Origin: an uncultured Eubacteriales bacterium
GTDB taxonomy: Bacteria > Bacillota > Clostridia > Oscillospirales > Butyricicoccaceae
Assembly: GCA_910579575.1 (NCBI GenBank)
Contig: CAJTUM010000009.1
Location: 32,035-80,472 of the forward strand
Direction: 5' to 3'
Length of the DNA stretch: 48,438 bases
The notes under the pieces were generated by a model, which saw only the letters and a program-made list of their open reading frames with translations, ran no database searches and had not been told where the DNA came from. A program made the position numbers and the translations under genes. This document shows, one piece after another, positions 34,401 through 42,078 of this stretch (positions within the stretch are counted from its first letter, which is position 1; every line of letters starts with the position of its first letter).

Positions 34401-34645
34401 AGTTTATTTCCATATGCCACGATGGGCGCCACGTCCTTGCCTGGGGTATAATCCAGCCGGAAGGACTGCTGGCGCAGATCGCCGGTCTGGGAGGAGGCGG
34501 CGGTATAGCGCAGGCCGTTGGCGATATCGTATGTATCGGAAAAAGACAAGGTGTCCGCGGCCAGAGCAGGGGCGGGGGGCAGCAGCGAAGCCGCCAAGGC
34601 GCCGGCGCACAGGGCGGACAGCAGGCGCTGGGTTATTTTTTTCAT
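31424..34645 (-). CDS. SLH-anchored phosphodiester glycosidase (NAGPA-domain) surface protein
   Basis: 1073 residues, exported. Signal peptide (LLPPAPALAADT). Residues about 60-395 form a NAGPA-type phosphodiester glycosidase domain (GANADFFVMSTGLPSG, RTLLGVRDDGS and NLDGGGSSAEAV, the family's hallmark), which removes sugar caps from phosphodiesters. Next come Ig-like/beta-sandwich segments (PDQAGEYKISLDN; ITQAGVFTASS) and a carbohydrate-binding-like domain (residues about 575-735). A Pro/Glu/Ser/Asp-rich linker (about 740-830), another Ig-like domain (VRDSSSFLVPKANIRVTYD) and three SLH repeats (MADHWGRDYAEFLRGKGVF onward) follow. Ribosome site AAAGGAG. The natural substrate, probably cell-wall glycan or teichoic-acid related, is unknown. 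Confidence 0.9.
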   Translation of the reverse strand: MKKITQRLLSALCAGALAASLLPPAPALAADTLSFSDTYDIANGLRYTAASSQTGDLRQQSFRLDYTPGKDVAPIVAYGNKLYGKSDINEIIDFVQKQGQSVYGAANADFFVMSTGLPSGLVVNNGRLVSSDGMWNAVGIKPDGKMIVGAPQMAMSLYSSATGDYPIYAFNKLRNNAGIYLLNSDFSTQTHSSGEGVVVRLTPVDSEPLRIGQDKQFTVASVDSAVNGSTPISEGEFILTSSKAYNNRGYTIDSLQVGETVTFRANVYNEAFADVVYACGAGDMVMKNGVMQSGLSTSREPRTLLGVRDDGSATALVHDGRLEISRGVSLKDAAQLLANKGCTNIVNLDGGGSSAEAVRQPGSSKTEVVNIPSEGSLRKCANYLMFVNTAPKTGEEAGSFVFPHSAATLKGARITMGANTFDQHYYPVSSYQSGFVVSSPDGQTQPLEGAVFTAPDQAGEYKISLDNPASLSMPASVTVYSQPDRVLIKRNGAEVSTLALDMGETVDLDIDAFAQSRILYEQDELFTWEVTGNAGTITQAGVFTASSIAGASGEIVVTHNGFSARIPVSVGKMPEILTGFEQAVGYTFSADNDALSGSSQITHSLENARYGSGALALSYAAPANMEEEGVVVFNADSPLKLSGARNLTFYAKGNPAKAMKINFAMSGGAVEQRAFNAGSDWTLVTVSVPTGARSIQGFSAAVAPGQKGSVYIDQMVAHYTEAQPDSTPPEILITQPNPEAKPEAPSSSDDAAKQSEQTDAPEGDGQKPIESVSDSTTAPADPETDQPEQPGEPRDETPSLPEPEPTPQQPSEPAAPQTLVATVRDSSSFLVPKANIRVTYDGGSLDFNYDSQTGALTAQLPQQTSGLHRLTITASDLFGNIGRTSLTLGQPDPEPPFEDMADHWGRDYAEFLRGKGVFSTDSQFMPQNNTTNEMAAALLSRYLGIDTASYADVTLPYADAGKISDWALPHVKALYAQGIMIGGADAKGRSVFQPQTSVTRAQVMTLLGRTLQRGYAYSAAGYEDKADIPSWALDHVNLMTSLGVISGYSGSNVVKPLNSITRAEFASLLFKLY

Positions 34646-34789
34646 GAGTGCTCCTTTCTTTATAGGCGATTTTGTATCTGGCGCAGCCGCCGAAGGGCCG
34701 CAGTCGCAATCTTATACAAGCATACCATAGAAACGGCGAAATGAAAATGGTAATAACGCACAAATTATCAAAAGAACGACTTTCTTCTG

Positions 34790-34817
34790 TTGAAAAAATT
34801 GACGCCTGTGATATGAT
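34790..34817 (+). promoter_or_regulatory. Promoter of the EIIC-like gene
   Basis: TTGAAA (34790-34795), 16 bases, TATGAT (34812-34817), about 105 bases ahead of ATG 34923. Confidence 0.6.
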
Positions 34818-34838
34818 TAGGTCGGCAAGAGCAGGCGA

Positions 34839-34864
34839 GGGCCGGCCTTTTCGCCGGCTTTTGG
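34839..34864 (+). terminator. Leader hairpin with U tract (possible attenuator)
   Basis: GCCGGC, loop CTTTTC, GCCGGC then TTTT, between the promoter and the ATG of the EIIC-like gene. A terminator inside a leader suggests transcription attenuation, though I see no clear antiterminator. Confidence 0.45.
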
Positions 34865-34922
34865 AAATAGCGCCGCCTGAGATCGACCCGCGCTGCAAAA
34901 TCTGAGAAAAAGAGGTCTTATT

Positions 34923-35960
34923 ATGCCAAGTGAAAAAGCGGTTAAGAGCGATTCTATCCTGAGACGGATCTTTAAGCGGTATTTTGTGGACGCCATGGGC
35001 GCTATGGCCCTGGGACTGTTTTCCTCGCTGATTATCGGGCTGATTATCTCCCAGCTTTCCCAGATCGGTCCCCTGGCCTTCCTACAGCCGGTGACAGAGG
35101 TGTTGAGCGCCAAATCCCCTGTGATCGGCGCGGCGATCGGCGTAGCCGTGGCTTATGGGCTCAAAGCGGACCCGTTGGTCATTTTCTCCGCCGCCTCCTG
35201 CGGCGCCATCGGCTATGCCGCCGGCGACGGGGCCGGCGGGCCGGTGGGCGCCTTTATCGCCGCGCTGGTAGGGGCGGAGCTGGGCCAGCTGATTTCCAAA
35301 AAGACGCCGGTGGATATCATCGTCACTCCCATGGTCGCCATTGTCACAGGCGGTCTGGCCGGCGGCTTTGTGGGGCCTTATGTTCAAAGCTTTATGCATT
35401 GGTTTGGCAATCTGATCAACGAGGCCACCATGCTGCGTCCGCTGCCCATGGGCATTATTGTGGGCGTCGCAGTGGGTATGGCGCTGACGCTGCCCATCAG
35501 CTCCGCCGCCCTGTGCATTATGATGGACCTAAACGGCCTGGCGGCGGGCGCCGCCGTGGCGGGCTGCTGCGCTCAGATGGTGGGCTTCGCGGTGGTTTCT
35601 TTCCGGGAAAACGGGGTAGGCGGCCTGCTCAGCCAAGGTTTGGGCACCTCTATGCTTCAGATCCCCAATATTATGCGCCGCCCTCAAATCTGGATCGCTC
35701 CTACAGTGGCCAGCGGCCTGTGCGGCGCCGTCAGCGCCGCCCTGCTGGGCATGACGAATAACGCCGCCGGCGCTGGAATGGGCACCAGCGGCCTGGTGGG
35801 CCAGTTTGGCGCCATAGCCTCTATGGGCGCTTCGCCCAAGACCTTTTTGCTCATTGGCCTGGCGCATTTTCTGCTGCCCGCCGCCGCGGCTCTGGCCGTT
35901 CATCTGTTGCTGCGCCGGGTGGGATGGGTGAGAGAGGGCGATATGAAGCTGGAGGTTTGA
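34923..35960 (+). CDS. PTS EIIC-like membrane protein (PTS_EIIC_2 family)
   Basis: 345 residues, about nine membrane helices, rich in Gly/Ala. It matches the PTS_EIIC_2 family (FVDAMGAMALGLFSSLIIG near the start, then GAAIGVAVAYGLKADPLV, TPVDIIVTPMVAIVTGG, NNAAGAGMGTSGLVGQFG). No EIIA or EIIB partner is encoded nearby, and proteins of this group may be permeases outside the phosphotransferase pathway. Substrate unknown. AAAGAGGTC lies ahead of ATG 34923. A strong terminator follows. Confidence 0.85.
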   Translation: MPSEKAVKSDSILRRIFKRYFVDAMGAMALGLFSSLIIGLIISQLSQIGPLAFLQPVTEVLSAKSPVIGAAIGVAVAYGLKADPLVIFSAASCGAIGYAAGDGAGGPVGAFIAALVGAELGQLISKKTPVDIIVTPMVAIVTGGLAGGFVGPYVQSFMHWFGNLINEATMLRPLPMGIIVGVAVGMALTLPISSAALCIMMDLNGLAAGAAVAGCCAQMVGFAVVSFRENGVGGLLSQGLGTSMLQIPNIMRRPQIWIAPTVASGLCGAVSAALLGMTNNAAGAGMGTSGLVGQFGAIASMGASPKTFLLIGLAHFLLPAAAALAVHLLLRRVGWVREGDMKLEV

Positions 35961-35998
35961 GCGCCGCGTCAAAAAAGCGCGCCTTCTCTGTATCGCGA

Positions 35999-36035
35999 AA
36001 AAACCTGCTCTTTTGTTTCAGAGCAGGTTTTTTTG
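35999..36035. terminator. Terminator after the EIIC-like gene
   Basis: AAAAACCTGCTCT, loop TTTGTTTC, AGAGCAGGTTTTTTT. Confidence 0.9.
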
Positions 36036-36199
36036 ACGCTATTTTTAAGAAAATTGTAATAGAAAATTGATTTGTAATAGTGAAATCCCGGAGAAAAAGT
36101 GGTACAATGGAAATGGCCTGTGGAGGCGGCCCGCCGCTTGAGGGAGCCGCCGGCGGGCAACGGCAGAATATCAGTTGTTTTAAAAAGGAGAAACGTAAA

Positions 36200-37081
36200 A
36201 TGGAAAGCGCATATCAAATTTTTACCGATATCACGACGGACTTGACCGCCGAATGGATGGCGGCCAATCATGTGATTTGGCTGTTTCACGGCCTTGTCAT
36301 CGACGGCAAAGAAGTTAAAGATGATTTTGGGAAAAGCGTGCCTCGAGACGTCTATTATGAGAGGCTCCGGCAGGGCATGAAGCCCACCACCACCCATGTG
36401 GATATGCCAACCTTTATAGAAAATTTTGAAAAAGCTCTCCAGGCGGGCAAAGACGTGCTGTATGTGGCGGTTTCCGGCAAGCTCAGCGGCAGCTTAAACA
36501 CCTATCCCATCGCCGCCGAGGAGCTGCGGGCCAAATATCCCGATCGCCGCATCGAGGCTTTTGATACCTGCGCGATCTCTATGGGACAGGGCTTGATTGT
36601 GATGAAGGTTGTGGAAATGCAGCGGCAGGGCTATACGATGGATCAAGTGCTGGAGCAGCTGCCCCGGCTGCGGGACACAACCTGCCATTTCTTTACGGTG
36701 GACGACTTGAATCACCTGTACCGGGGCGGCCGTCTATCCCGCTCCAGCGCTTTAATGGGGTCGCTGATGGGAATCAAACCGGTGATGTATGTGACGAACG
36801 ACGGCGCTTTGCAGCCGCTGAGCAAAATCCGGGGCCGCCGTCAGGCCATTGAAGAGCTTGCAAGGCTGGTGAAGGAGCACGCGGAGGACCCTCAAAATCA
36901 AACCATTTACATCGGCCACGCCGATTGTCAGGAGGACGCGGAATATCTGGCCGAATTGGTGCGGGAACAGACGCAGCCTCAAGCGGTGGACGTCCGGTTT
37001 CTGGCTCCCGTCATCGGCGCTCACGCCGGACCAGGTACTCTGGCGATTTTCTGCGCCGGGCAATCCAGGCTGAAAAAATGA
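36200..37081 (+). CDS. DegV-family fatty-acid-binding protein
   Basis: 293 residues. DegV proteins bind fatty acyl chains and in FakA/FakB systems hand them to a kinase for phospholipid synthesis. Visible: N-terminal FTDITTDLTAEW (usually TDSxxDL), PTTTHVDMPTF, VAVSGKLSGSLN (lipid head-group Ser), DTCAISMGQGLIV, DLNHLYRGGRLSRSSALMGSLMGIKPV (the family's best-conserved segment) and the ending IGAHAGPGTLAIFC. ATG 36200 preceded by AAAAGGAG. It starts a run of three genes; its stop overlaps the histidine-phosphatase start. No FakA is in the window. Confidence 0.93.
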   Translation: MESAYQIFTDITTDLTAEWMAANHVIWLFHGLVIDGKEVKDDFGKSVPRDVYYERLRQGMKPTTTHVDMPTFIENFEKALQAGKDVLYVAVSGKLSGSLNTYPIAAEELRAKYPDRRIEAFDTCAISMGQGLIVMKVVEMQRQGYTMDQVLEQLPRLRDTTCHFFTVDDLNHLYRGGRLSRSSALMGSLMGIKPVMYVTNDGALQPLSKIRGRRQAIEELARLVKEHAEDPQNQTIYIGHADCQEDAEYLAELVREQTQPQAVDVRFLAPVIGAHAGPGTLAIFCAGQSRLKK

Positions 37082-37704
37082 CCGTCCTTTATTTGATTCG
37101 CCATGGGCTGACGGCCAGCAACAGCGCCGGCGTTTTTCAGGGACGGCGGGATATGCCCCTCAGCGAAAGGGGGGCGGAGCAAGCTCGGCTGCTGGGGCGG
37201 CGGTTTGCCGGCGTCCCTTTGGACGCCCTGTATTGCTCCGCTTTGAGCCGGGCCCGGCAGACGGCGGAGGAAATCGCCCAGCATACCGGCCTGGAACCAG
37301 TTCCGTTGGAAGGGCTCAACGAAATCGATATGGGCGAGATGGCCGGGCATACGATAGAAGAGTGTAAACTTCTGTATCCGGCGGCGGCCGCCGCTCTGGA
37401 GGAAAACCCAGCAGAATTTTCCGCCCCCGGCGGGGAAAGCGCTCGCCAGGTTTATGCTCGAGCAGTGAGGACGATAGAGGCACTGGCGGCGCAAAAACCA
37501 GGAAAAACCTTGGCGGCGGTGTCTCACGGTTTTGTCATTCAGGCGTTTTTGAATTATATAGAAACTCTCTCCCCTGAACCCCGAGGATTAAAGCGCTTTA
37601 TTGTGGGCAATACGGCGGTAAACAAGCTGATTTTTGAGCCGCAGCGGCCTCCTCGCGCGGAATATGTCAATGACCAGAGCCATTTGCCGCCGGAATGGAG
37701 ATAG
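37078..37704 (+). CDS. Histidine phosphatase family protein
   Basis: 208 residues of the phosphoglycerate-mutase-like superfamily: catalytic LIRHGLTASN, second Arg in SALSRARQTAEEI, acid residue in EIDMGEMAG and late His in AVSHGFVI. GMAG-type small phosphatases include cobalamin phosphatase (CobC) and broad phosphatases; no B12 genes are nearby, so substrate is open. ATG overlaps the DegV stop by 4 bases (ATGA), so translation is coupled. Confidence 0.9.
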   Translation: MTVLYLIRHGLTASNSAGVFQGRRDMPLSERGAEQARLLGRRFAGVPLDALYCSALSRARQTAEEIAQHTGLEPVPLEGLNEIDMGEMAGHTIEECKLLYPAAAAALEENPAEFSAPGGESARQVYARAVRTIEALAAQKPGKTLAAVSHGFVIQAFLNYIETLSPEPRGLKRFIVGNTAVNKLIFEPQRPPRAEYVNDQSHLPPEWR

Positions 37705-37724
37705 AAGAAACGGAGGATTTTGCA

Positions 37725-39002
37725 ATGACGGAAATCACGCTGCCCTATGGAAAGGGCCATATCGGCGCTCCGATAGCCGAGGAGCGTATTGCCGGTTGGA
37801 TTCGCAGCCGATTGGACGAATACCGGCCTCCGGCAGGCCAGAAAGAGCTGGCGGAGCAGGCGATGGCCGCTCCCATCGGAAGCCCCGCTTTGGCGGAGCT
37901 GGCCCAGGGAAAAAATAAGGTCGTGATTTTGTGCAGCGACCACACCCGGCCTGTGCCCAGCCGGTATCTCCTGCCGCCCATGCTGGAGCAAATTCGCCAG
38001 GGCAATCCTCAGGCGGATATTACGCTGCTTGTGGCGACCGGCTGCCACAGAGGCTCAACGGCGCAGGAGCTGGAGGAGAAATTCGGCCCAGAGATCATGG
38101 CTCGAGAGAAAATTGTGGTTCACGACTGCGACAATGAGGAACATATGCAGTATATGGGCGTTTTGCCCTCTGGAGGGCCGCTGTACCTGAATCAAATAGC
38201 CGTTCAAGCGGATTTGTTGGCGGCGGAAGGGTTTATCGAGCCCCATTTTTTTGCCGGGTTTTCCGGCGGGAGGAAAAGCGTGTTGCCCGGCGTCGCCGCC
38301 CGGCAAACGGTATACGCCAATCATTGCGCCGCCTTTATCGCTGATTCCCATTCGCGGGCCGGTTGCTTGGAGGGCAACCCAATCCATCGAGATATGGTCT
38401 GGGCGGCGGAACGGGCGGGACTGGCGTTCATTGTCAACGCTGTCGTCGACAGCCGGAAGCGGCTGATCGCCGCCTTTGCCGGTCATTTTGATCAGGCTCA
38501 CCGTAAAGGCGCCGATTTTCTGGCCTCTCTGTGCCGAGATAAAGCCATACCGGCGGATATTGTGATAACCAGCAACAACGGCTACCCTTTGGACCAGAAT
38601 ATCTATCAGGCGGTCAAGGGAATTTCCACCGCCGAGCTTTGCTGCCGTCCTGGCGGCGTGATTATCATGGCCGCCCAATGTCAGGACGGCGTGGGAGGCG
38701 ACGGATTTTACCGCGCCTTTGCCGAAAACCGAGACGCTGGCGATATTCTTCAGAAAATTTTGGCCGTGCCCCAACAGCAAACCCAAGCAGATCAGTGGCA
38801 ATCCCAAATTTTTGCTCGAGCGTTGGTCAAATGTCGGGTGATTTTGATCAGCGACGCCCCAGACCAGATTGTTCGGGATCTGCATATGATTCCTGCCCAT
38901 TCGCTGGGAGAGGCTTTGATCTTGGCCGAACAGACTCTGGGCGATCCCCAGGCCAGAATCGCCGTCATTCCCGAAGGAATTTCCAGCATTGTGGAGGAAT
39001 AG
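37725..39002 (+). CDS. larA: LarA-family nickel-pincer racemase homologue
   Basis: 425 residues. LarA uses a nickel pincer nucleotide to racemise or epimerise 2-hydroxyacids. Present are SDHTRPVPSRYLLP, ATGCHRGSTAQEL, HFFAGFSGGRKSVLPGVA (containing the His and the Lys that carries the cofactor), VYANHCAAF (Ni-ligand His) and NGYPLDQNIYQAVKGIS. Start at ATG 37725 with CGGAGG ahead. The cofactor genes larB, larC and larE are not in this window, and many homologues act on substrates other than lactate, so the symbol is by homology only. Third gene behind DegV and the phosphatase. Confidence 0.87.
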   Translation: MTEITLPYGKGHIGAPIAEERIAGWIRSRLDEYRPPAGQKELAEQAMAAPIGSPALAELAQGKNKVVILCSDHTRPVPSRYLLPPMLEQIRQGNPQADITLLVATGCHRGSTAQELEEKFGPEIMAREKIVVHDCDNEEHMQYMGVLPSGGPLYLNQIAVQADLLAAEGFIEPHFFAGFSGGRKSVLPGVAARQTVYANHCAAFIADSHSRAGCLEGNPIHRDMVWAAERAGLAFIVNAVVDSRKRLIAAFAGHFDQAHRKGADFLASLCRDKAIPADIVITSNNGYPLDQNIYQAVKGISTAELCCRPGGVIIMAAQCQDGVGGDGFYRAFAENRDAGDILQKILAVPQQQTQADQWQSQIFARALVKCRVILISDAPDQIVRDLHMIPAHSLGEALILAEQTLGDPQARIAVIPEGISSIVEE

Positions 39003-39076
39003 CAAAGGGCTGTCCCAAGCAAAAGAGGCAAAGCCTTGGCGCGGCTATGCGGTCAAACGCACAATCATGGAGGATA

Positions 39077-39120
39077 AAAAGCCTCCCAACGCAGAACATT
39101 AACTGCATTGGGAGGCTTTT
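39077..39120. terminator. Bidirectional terminator
   Basis: AAAAGCCTCCCAACGCAG and CTGCATTGGGAGGCTTTT pair around GAACATTAA (one A-C mismatch and one extra base), between larA and the convergent AIM24 gene. Confidence 0.85.
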
Positions 39121-39168
39121 GCGCCGCATAGAGCAATCTATGGTTTTCAGCACGGCGGCTGCGACCGA

Positions 39169-39936
39169 TCAGGAGGAAGCCAGGGACGCCAGCAAGATTC
39201 GGCCGGACCCGCGGTAGACGTTGACCAAGCCTTCGCCGGAAGCGGCGGAACCTACCAGCGTTTTGCCCGAGCGCTCTACGGTAAAATTCAGGCTGCCGGA
39301 CCAGCAGATGGCAAAATGACCGTCGATTTTCAAAACGTCGTCGTTCAATACAACCTCCACAATTTCCGAGCGGGGGACGGCGCTTTCCAGAACGCAAGCG
39401 CCGGAGCCCGTCAGCTTTAGGTTGAAGAGCCCTTCGTTACCCGTCATCACAGAGGAAAAAGAAGCGCGAGCCTGAATTTCATGCCGAACAGAGCTTTCAC
39501 ATGCTAAAAACATTCCATCTTCCACCACCAGTCCGCCAGACCAATCTGCGGCATTCTCCAGCAACAGGTACCGATAGGTGGGTTCAGTGACCAGCAGGCC
39601 GCAGCCCACATATTCGGGCTTGACGGCGGATTCCTTGGAAACGGCTCCTTTGACCATCTTGCCGAGAAAATCGCTCACGCCTTTGATGCCAGTGGTGGCG
39701 TGGACGTCGCCGACCGTCCACTGCATGGCGCCGGCTTGCAGCACAAGGCCTACAGAGCCGTCCAGATTGGCTGCGACTTGCCGGCGCTTGACGTTCATCT
39801 GGCTCATAAAATATTCTGTTTGGGCGGCGGCAGGGGAAACAGAATAATCCATAGCGTGTTCAATGACAGTAAAAACGCCCATGGTTTCAGTTGCGATATG
39901 TCCGGTCGGACTGGTGAGATTTTTGATCGTATACAT
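39169..39936 (-). CDS. AIM24/TIGR00266-family protein
   Basis: 255 residues with the double beta-sandwich of the AIM24 family: EYFMSQMNVKRRQVAAN at the N-terminal side, YVGCGLLVTEPTYRYLLLE, GLVVEDGMFLACESSV, then GLFNLKLTGSGACVLES and LKIDGHFAICWSGSLNFTVE. The bacterial family has no firm function. Cytosolic, no signal. Ribosome site GGAGGAGC ahead of ATG 39936. A GC-rich stem, GCTGGGGC/GCCCCAGC (40021-40050), lies upstream without a U tract. Confidence 0.87.
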   Translation of the reverse strand: MYTIKNLTSPTGHIATETMGVFTVIEHAMDYSVSPAAAQTEYFMSQMNVKRRQVAANLDGSVGLVLQAGAMQWTVGDVHATTGIKGVSDFLGKMVKGAVSKESAVKPEYVGCGLLVTEPTYRYLLLENAADWSGGLVVEDGMFLACESSVRHEIQARASFSSVMTGNEGLFNLKLTGSGACVLESAVPRSEIVEVVLNDDVLKIDGHFAICWSGSLNFTVERSGKTLVGSAASGEGLVNVYRGSGRILLASLASS

Positions 39937-40121
39937 AGAGAAGCTCCTCCAAAATCGGTTGTCGAGACGCCCCGACAGGAAAACTGTGGGGTTGATTGCG
40001 CGCCTTGTCTGGGCGACGGCGCTGGGGCTTTGCGCGCAAAAGGCCCCAGCCTCGGGCAGCGAGACTCAGAAATCGGATAAGTCAAAAGAGTTGCGCCCGT
40101 CGGCGCTTGCCGCCTCCGCCG

Positions 40122-40442
40122 TTAGTCGATGATTACGCAGGCGATGAGGCCGTCTTTGTCCAGGGAGAATTTCACCAGCGCTTCTGTTTTTTCACCGTCT
40201 AATGTGTAGTGAACCGGAAGATTCTGGTACAGCTCGCCCTCTTCTGATAACTCCACAGAGTTCACTATGGATTTCTGCCCATTCATGGCGCATTGGGCCA
40301 GGAACCGTATGATTCCATCGTTGGCGATGGCAGGCTCTAGGCAGTTGGGAGCAAAATATTTGCCCAACGCGCTTTCCCAGTTCGCCCTCATCTGCTGATT
40401 GGCCTCTTCGGCCTTTTTCTGCTCTTCTTCTCCGCTTCGCAA
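40122..40442 (-). pseudogene. 5'-truncated gene, unknown family
   Basis: An open frame of about 106 codons that begins only at a TTG (40442) with no ribosome site; a stop lies about 25 bases upstream. The product (charged helix GEEEQKKAEEANQQMRANWE, then GKYFAPNCLEPAIAND and YHYTLDGEKTEALVKFSL-like strands, ending ACVIID) looks like the mature part of an exported or lipoprotein domain without its signal sequence. A consensus promoter sits only 32 bases upstream of the TTG, leaving no room for a leader and signal peptide, so a 5' deletion is the simplest reading. Family not recognised. Confidence 0.5.
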
Positions 40443-40473
40443 ATCTGCGCAGCATAAATTTTCTTACAAACAA

Positions 40474-40502
40474 ATCATACTATAATCAGCGCGAATTGTC
40501 AA
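40474..40502 (-). promoter_or_regulatory. Consensus promoter abutting the truncated gene
   Basis: On the minus strand TTGACA (40502-40497), 17 bases, TATGAT (40479-40474). Confidence 0.75.
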
Positions 40503-40579
40503 ATAGTTGCTAAAAAGCGAATTTCAATAAGAACAGGGAATTTTCCAAGAGAAAAAACACGAGATATTTGGTGAAAACA

Positions 40580-40626
40580 TAAAAATATTGCCGCTTCCAG
40601 TCAGGGCGGAAGCAGCAATATTTTTG
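40580..40626. terminator. Bidirectional terminator
   Basis: AAAAATATTGC, CGCTTCC, loop AGTCAGGGC, GGAAG, GCAATATTTTT; downstream of the MFS gene on the minus strand. Confidence 0.8.
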
Positions 40627-40719
40627 AATATAATGTTAAAATTTATAGAACTCCGATCGGCGGCCGATCTATGTCCCAGGCTTCGGATACAAGAGGCCGG
40701 GTTCCTGCGTCCTTTCCGC

Positions 40720-42078
40720 TCAAATGGAGTCGCGGCCGTCGCGCCGCTCCGACTCCAGCGCCCAAATATGCCGGTCTTTGCGAAAAAGCAGGCAAGTCAG
40801 CAAGCCCAGCAGCCACAACAGCAAAAAAAGCAGCGCTGCGCCAGAGCCTTTGCCGCCGCCCAGCAGCCGGATCAAAAGGTTATTGGGGCGCAGAGAGGCC
40901 GTCAGCGGCTCAAACACGCCGTCCACCAAAAAACCGCCCAACAAATAGCCCAGGGGAATGGTGAAGTATTGCAAAGCGTTTCGGGCGGAATAGACCCGGC
41001 CCTGCATCTCCACAGGGATATGGGAGCGCAAGAGAGCGCTCAGGTTGGCGTTCATCGCGGGGATGGCCAGCCAGCCCAGCGTAGCCCCCAAGTACCAGAC
41101 GGGGCCGCAGCGACCCAGGGCCAGCAGCAGGTTTTCTGTGCCCATAGAAAAAAGCAAGGCGTTGCAAACCGCTCGCACCCGGCTTTTGGGCTGCGGCGCC
41201 AAAAAGACAAGGACGCTGCCCGCCACATTGGCCAAGCCGGCGCAGGTATTGATCAGCCCCAGCACCGTTTGGCTGCCGCCAGGGCGGGATAGCGCCATAG
41301 CAGGCAGAGCTGCGTTATACATGGAAGCCGTCAAGTTGATGGCGGAAAGAAAGAGGATGAGGTCCAATATGCCTCGATGTCTCCAGAGCCAGCGCAGGCC
41401 GGATTGGATAGAGCCCCGCAGATCCTGTTTTTCGCCGCTTTCCGGCAGTTTGGGGATGCGGATGAACAGCAGCAAGCTGAGAAAAGCCGCGGCAAAAGTT
41501 GAAAGATCCGCCAGCATCACCAGCCGCAGCCCGCCAAAGGCCAGCAGAGCCGTGGCCAGCGCAGGGGACAGGATAGCGATTAGGGAATTGGAAAAGGACT
41601 GAACCGCCGCCACCCGCTGGTATTGTTCCCGAGGCGCCAGCAGACTGGCCGCCGCCGTGGAAGCAGGGGACTGGAAGGCGTTCATCAGCCCGCCGAAAGC
41701 GTTGAGGGCGTATAAATGCCAGAGGGCCAGTTTGCCGCTTTGCAGCAAAAATAGGGCCGTCAGCGTGCCCAAAGCGGCCAGAGCGTCGCACACAAGCATT
41801 GTCCGGCGCTTATCCCATCGGTCGCTTAGCGCGCCGGCAAACAGGCTGAGCAACACATAGGGCGCATAGGAACAGACGGAAAGCAGGGCCGAACTTAGGG
41901 CGGAACCCTGTTGCTGGTAGCTCCAGATAACCAGAGCGAAGCTGGTCATAGCCGTGCCTAGAGCGGAGAGACATTGGCCGCTCTCCAGAGCCAAAAAAGG
42001 CCCCAGCCCGGCCAAAGACCGCCGTTGACGGGAAAAGAAGGAAAAAACGGCCGATCGGATGGAATATTGACGTTTCAT
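40720..42078 (-). CDS. MFS efflux transporter (MefA-like)
   Basis: A 452-residue major-facilitator protein with 12 predicted helices. The loop between helices 2 and 3 reads AGALSDRWDKRRTMLVCD, matching the GxxxDRxxRR motif A. It resembles the MFS_3/Mef group of macrolide efflux pumps in layout (LLVPxEQ-like LLAPREQYQRVAAVQSFSNS, LLFIRIPKLPESG, EMQGRVYSARNALQYFTIPLG). The drug is not known. Start at ATG 42078 (MKRQYSIRSAVFSF), with AGGAG 11 bases ahead; longer frames upstream have no ribosome site. The 200-nt leader carries an attenuator with a leader ORF, so expression is probably induced at the level of translation. Confidence 0.88.
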   Translation of the reverse strand: MKRQYSIRSAVFSFFSRQRRSLAGLGPFLALESGQCLSALGTAMTSFALVIWSYQQQGSALSSALLSVCSYAPYVLLSLFAGALSDRWDKRRTMLVCDALAALGTLTALFLLQSGKLALWHLYALNAFGGLMNAFQSPASTAAASLLAPREQYQRVAAVQSFSNSLIAILSPALATALLAFGGLRLVMLADLSTFAAAFLSLLLFIRIPKLPESGEKQDLRGSIQSGLRWLWRHRGILDLILFLSAINLTASMYNAALPAMALSRPGGSQTVLGLINTCAGLANVAGSVLVFLAPQPKSRVRAVCNALLFSMGTENLLLALGRCGPVWYLGATLGWLAIPAMNANLSALLRSHIPVEMQGRVYSARNALQYFTIPLGYLLGGFLVDGVFEPLTASLRPNNLLIRLLGGGKGSGAALLFLLLWLLGLLTCLLFRKDRHIWALESERRDGRDSI

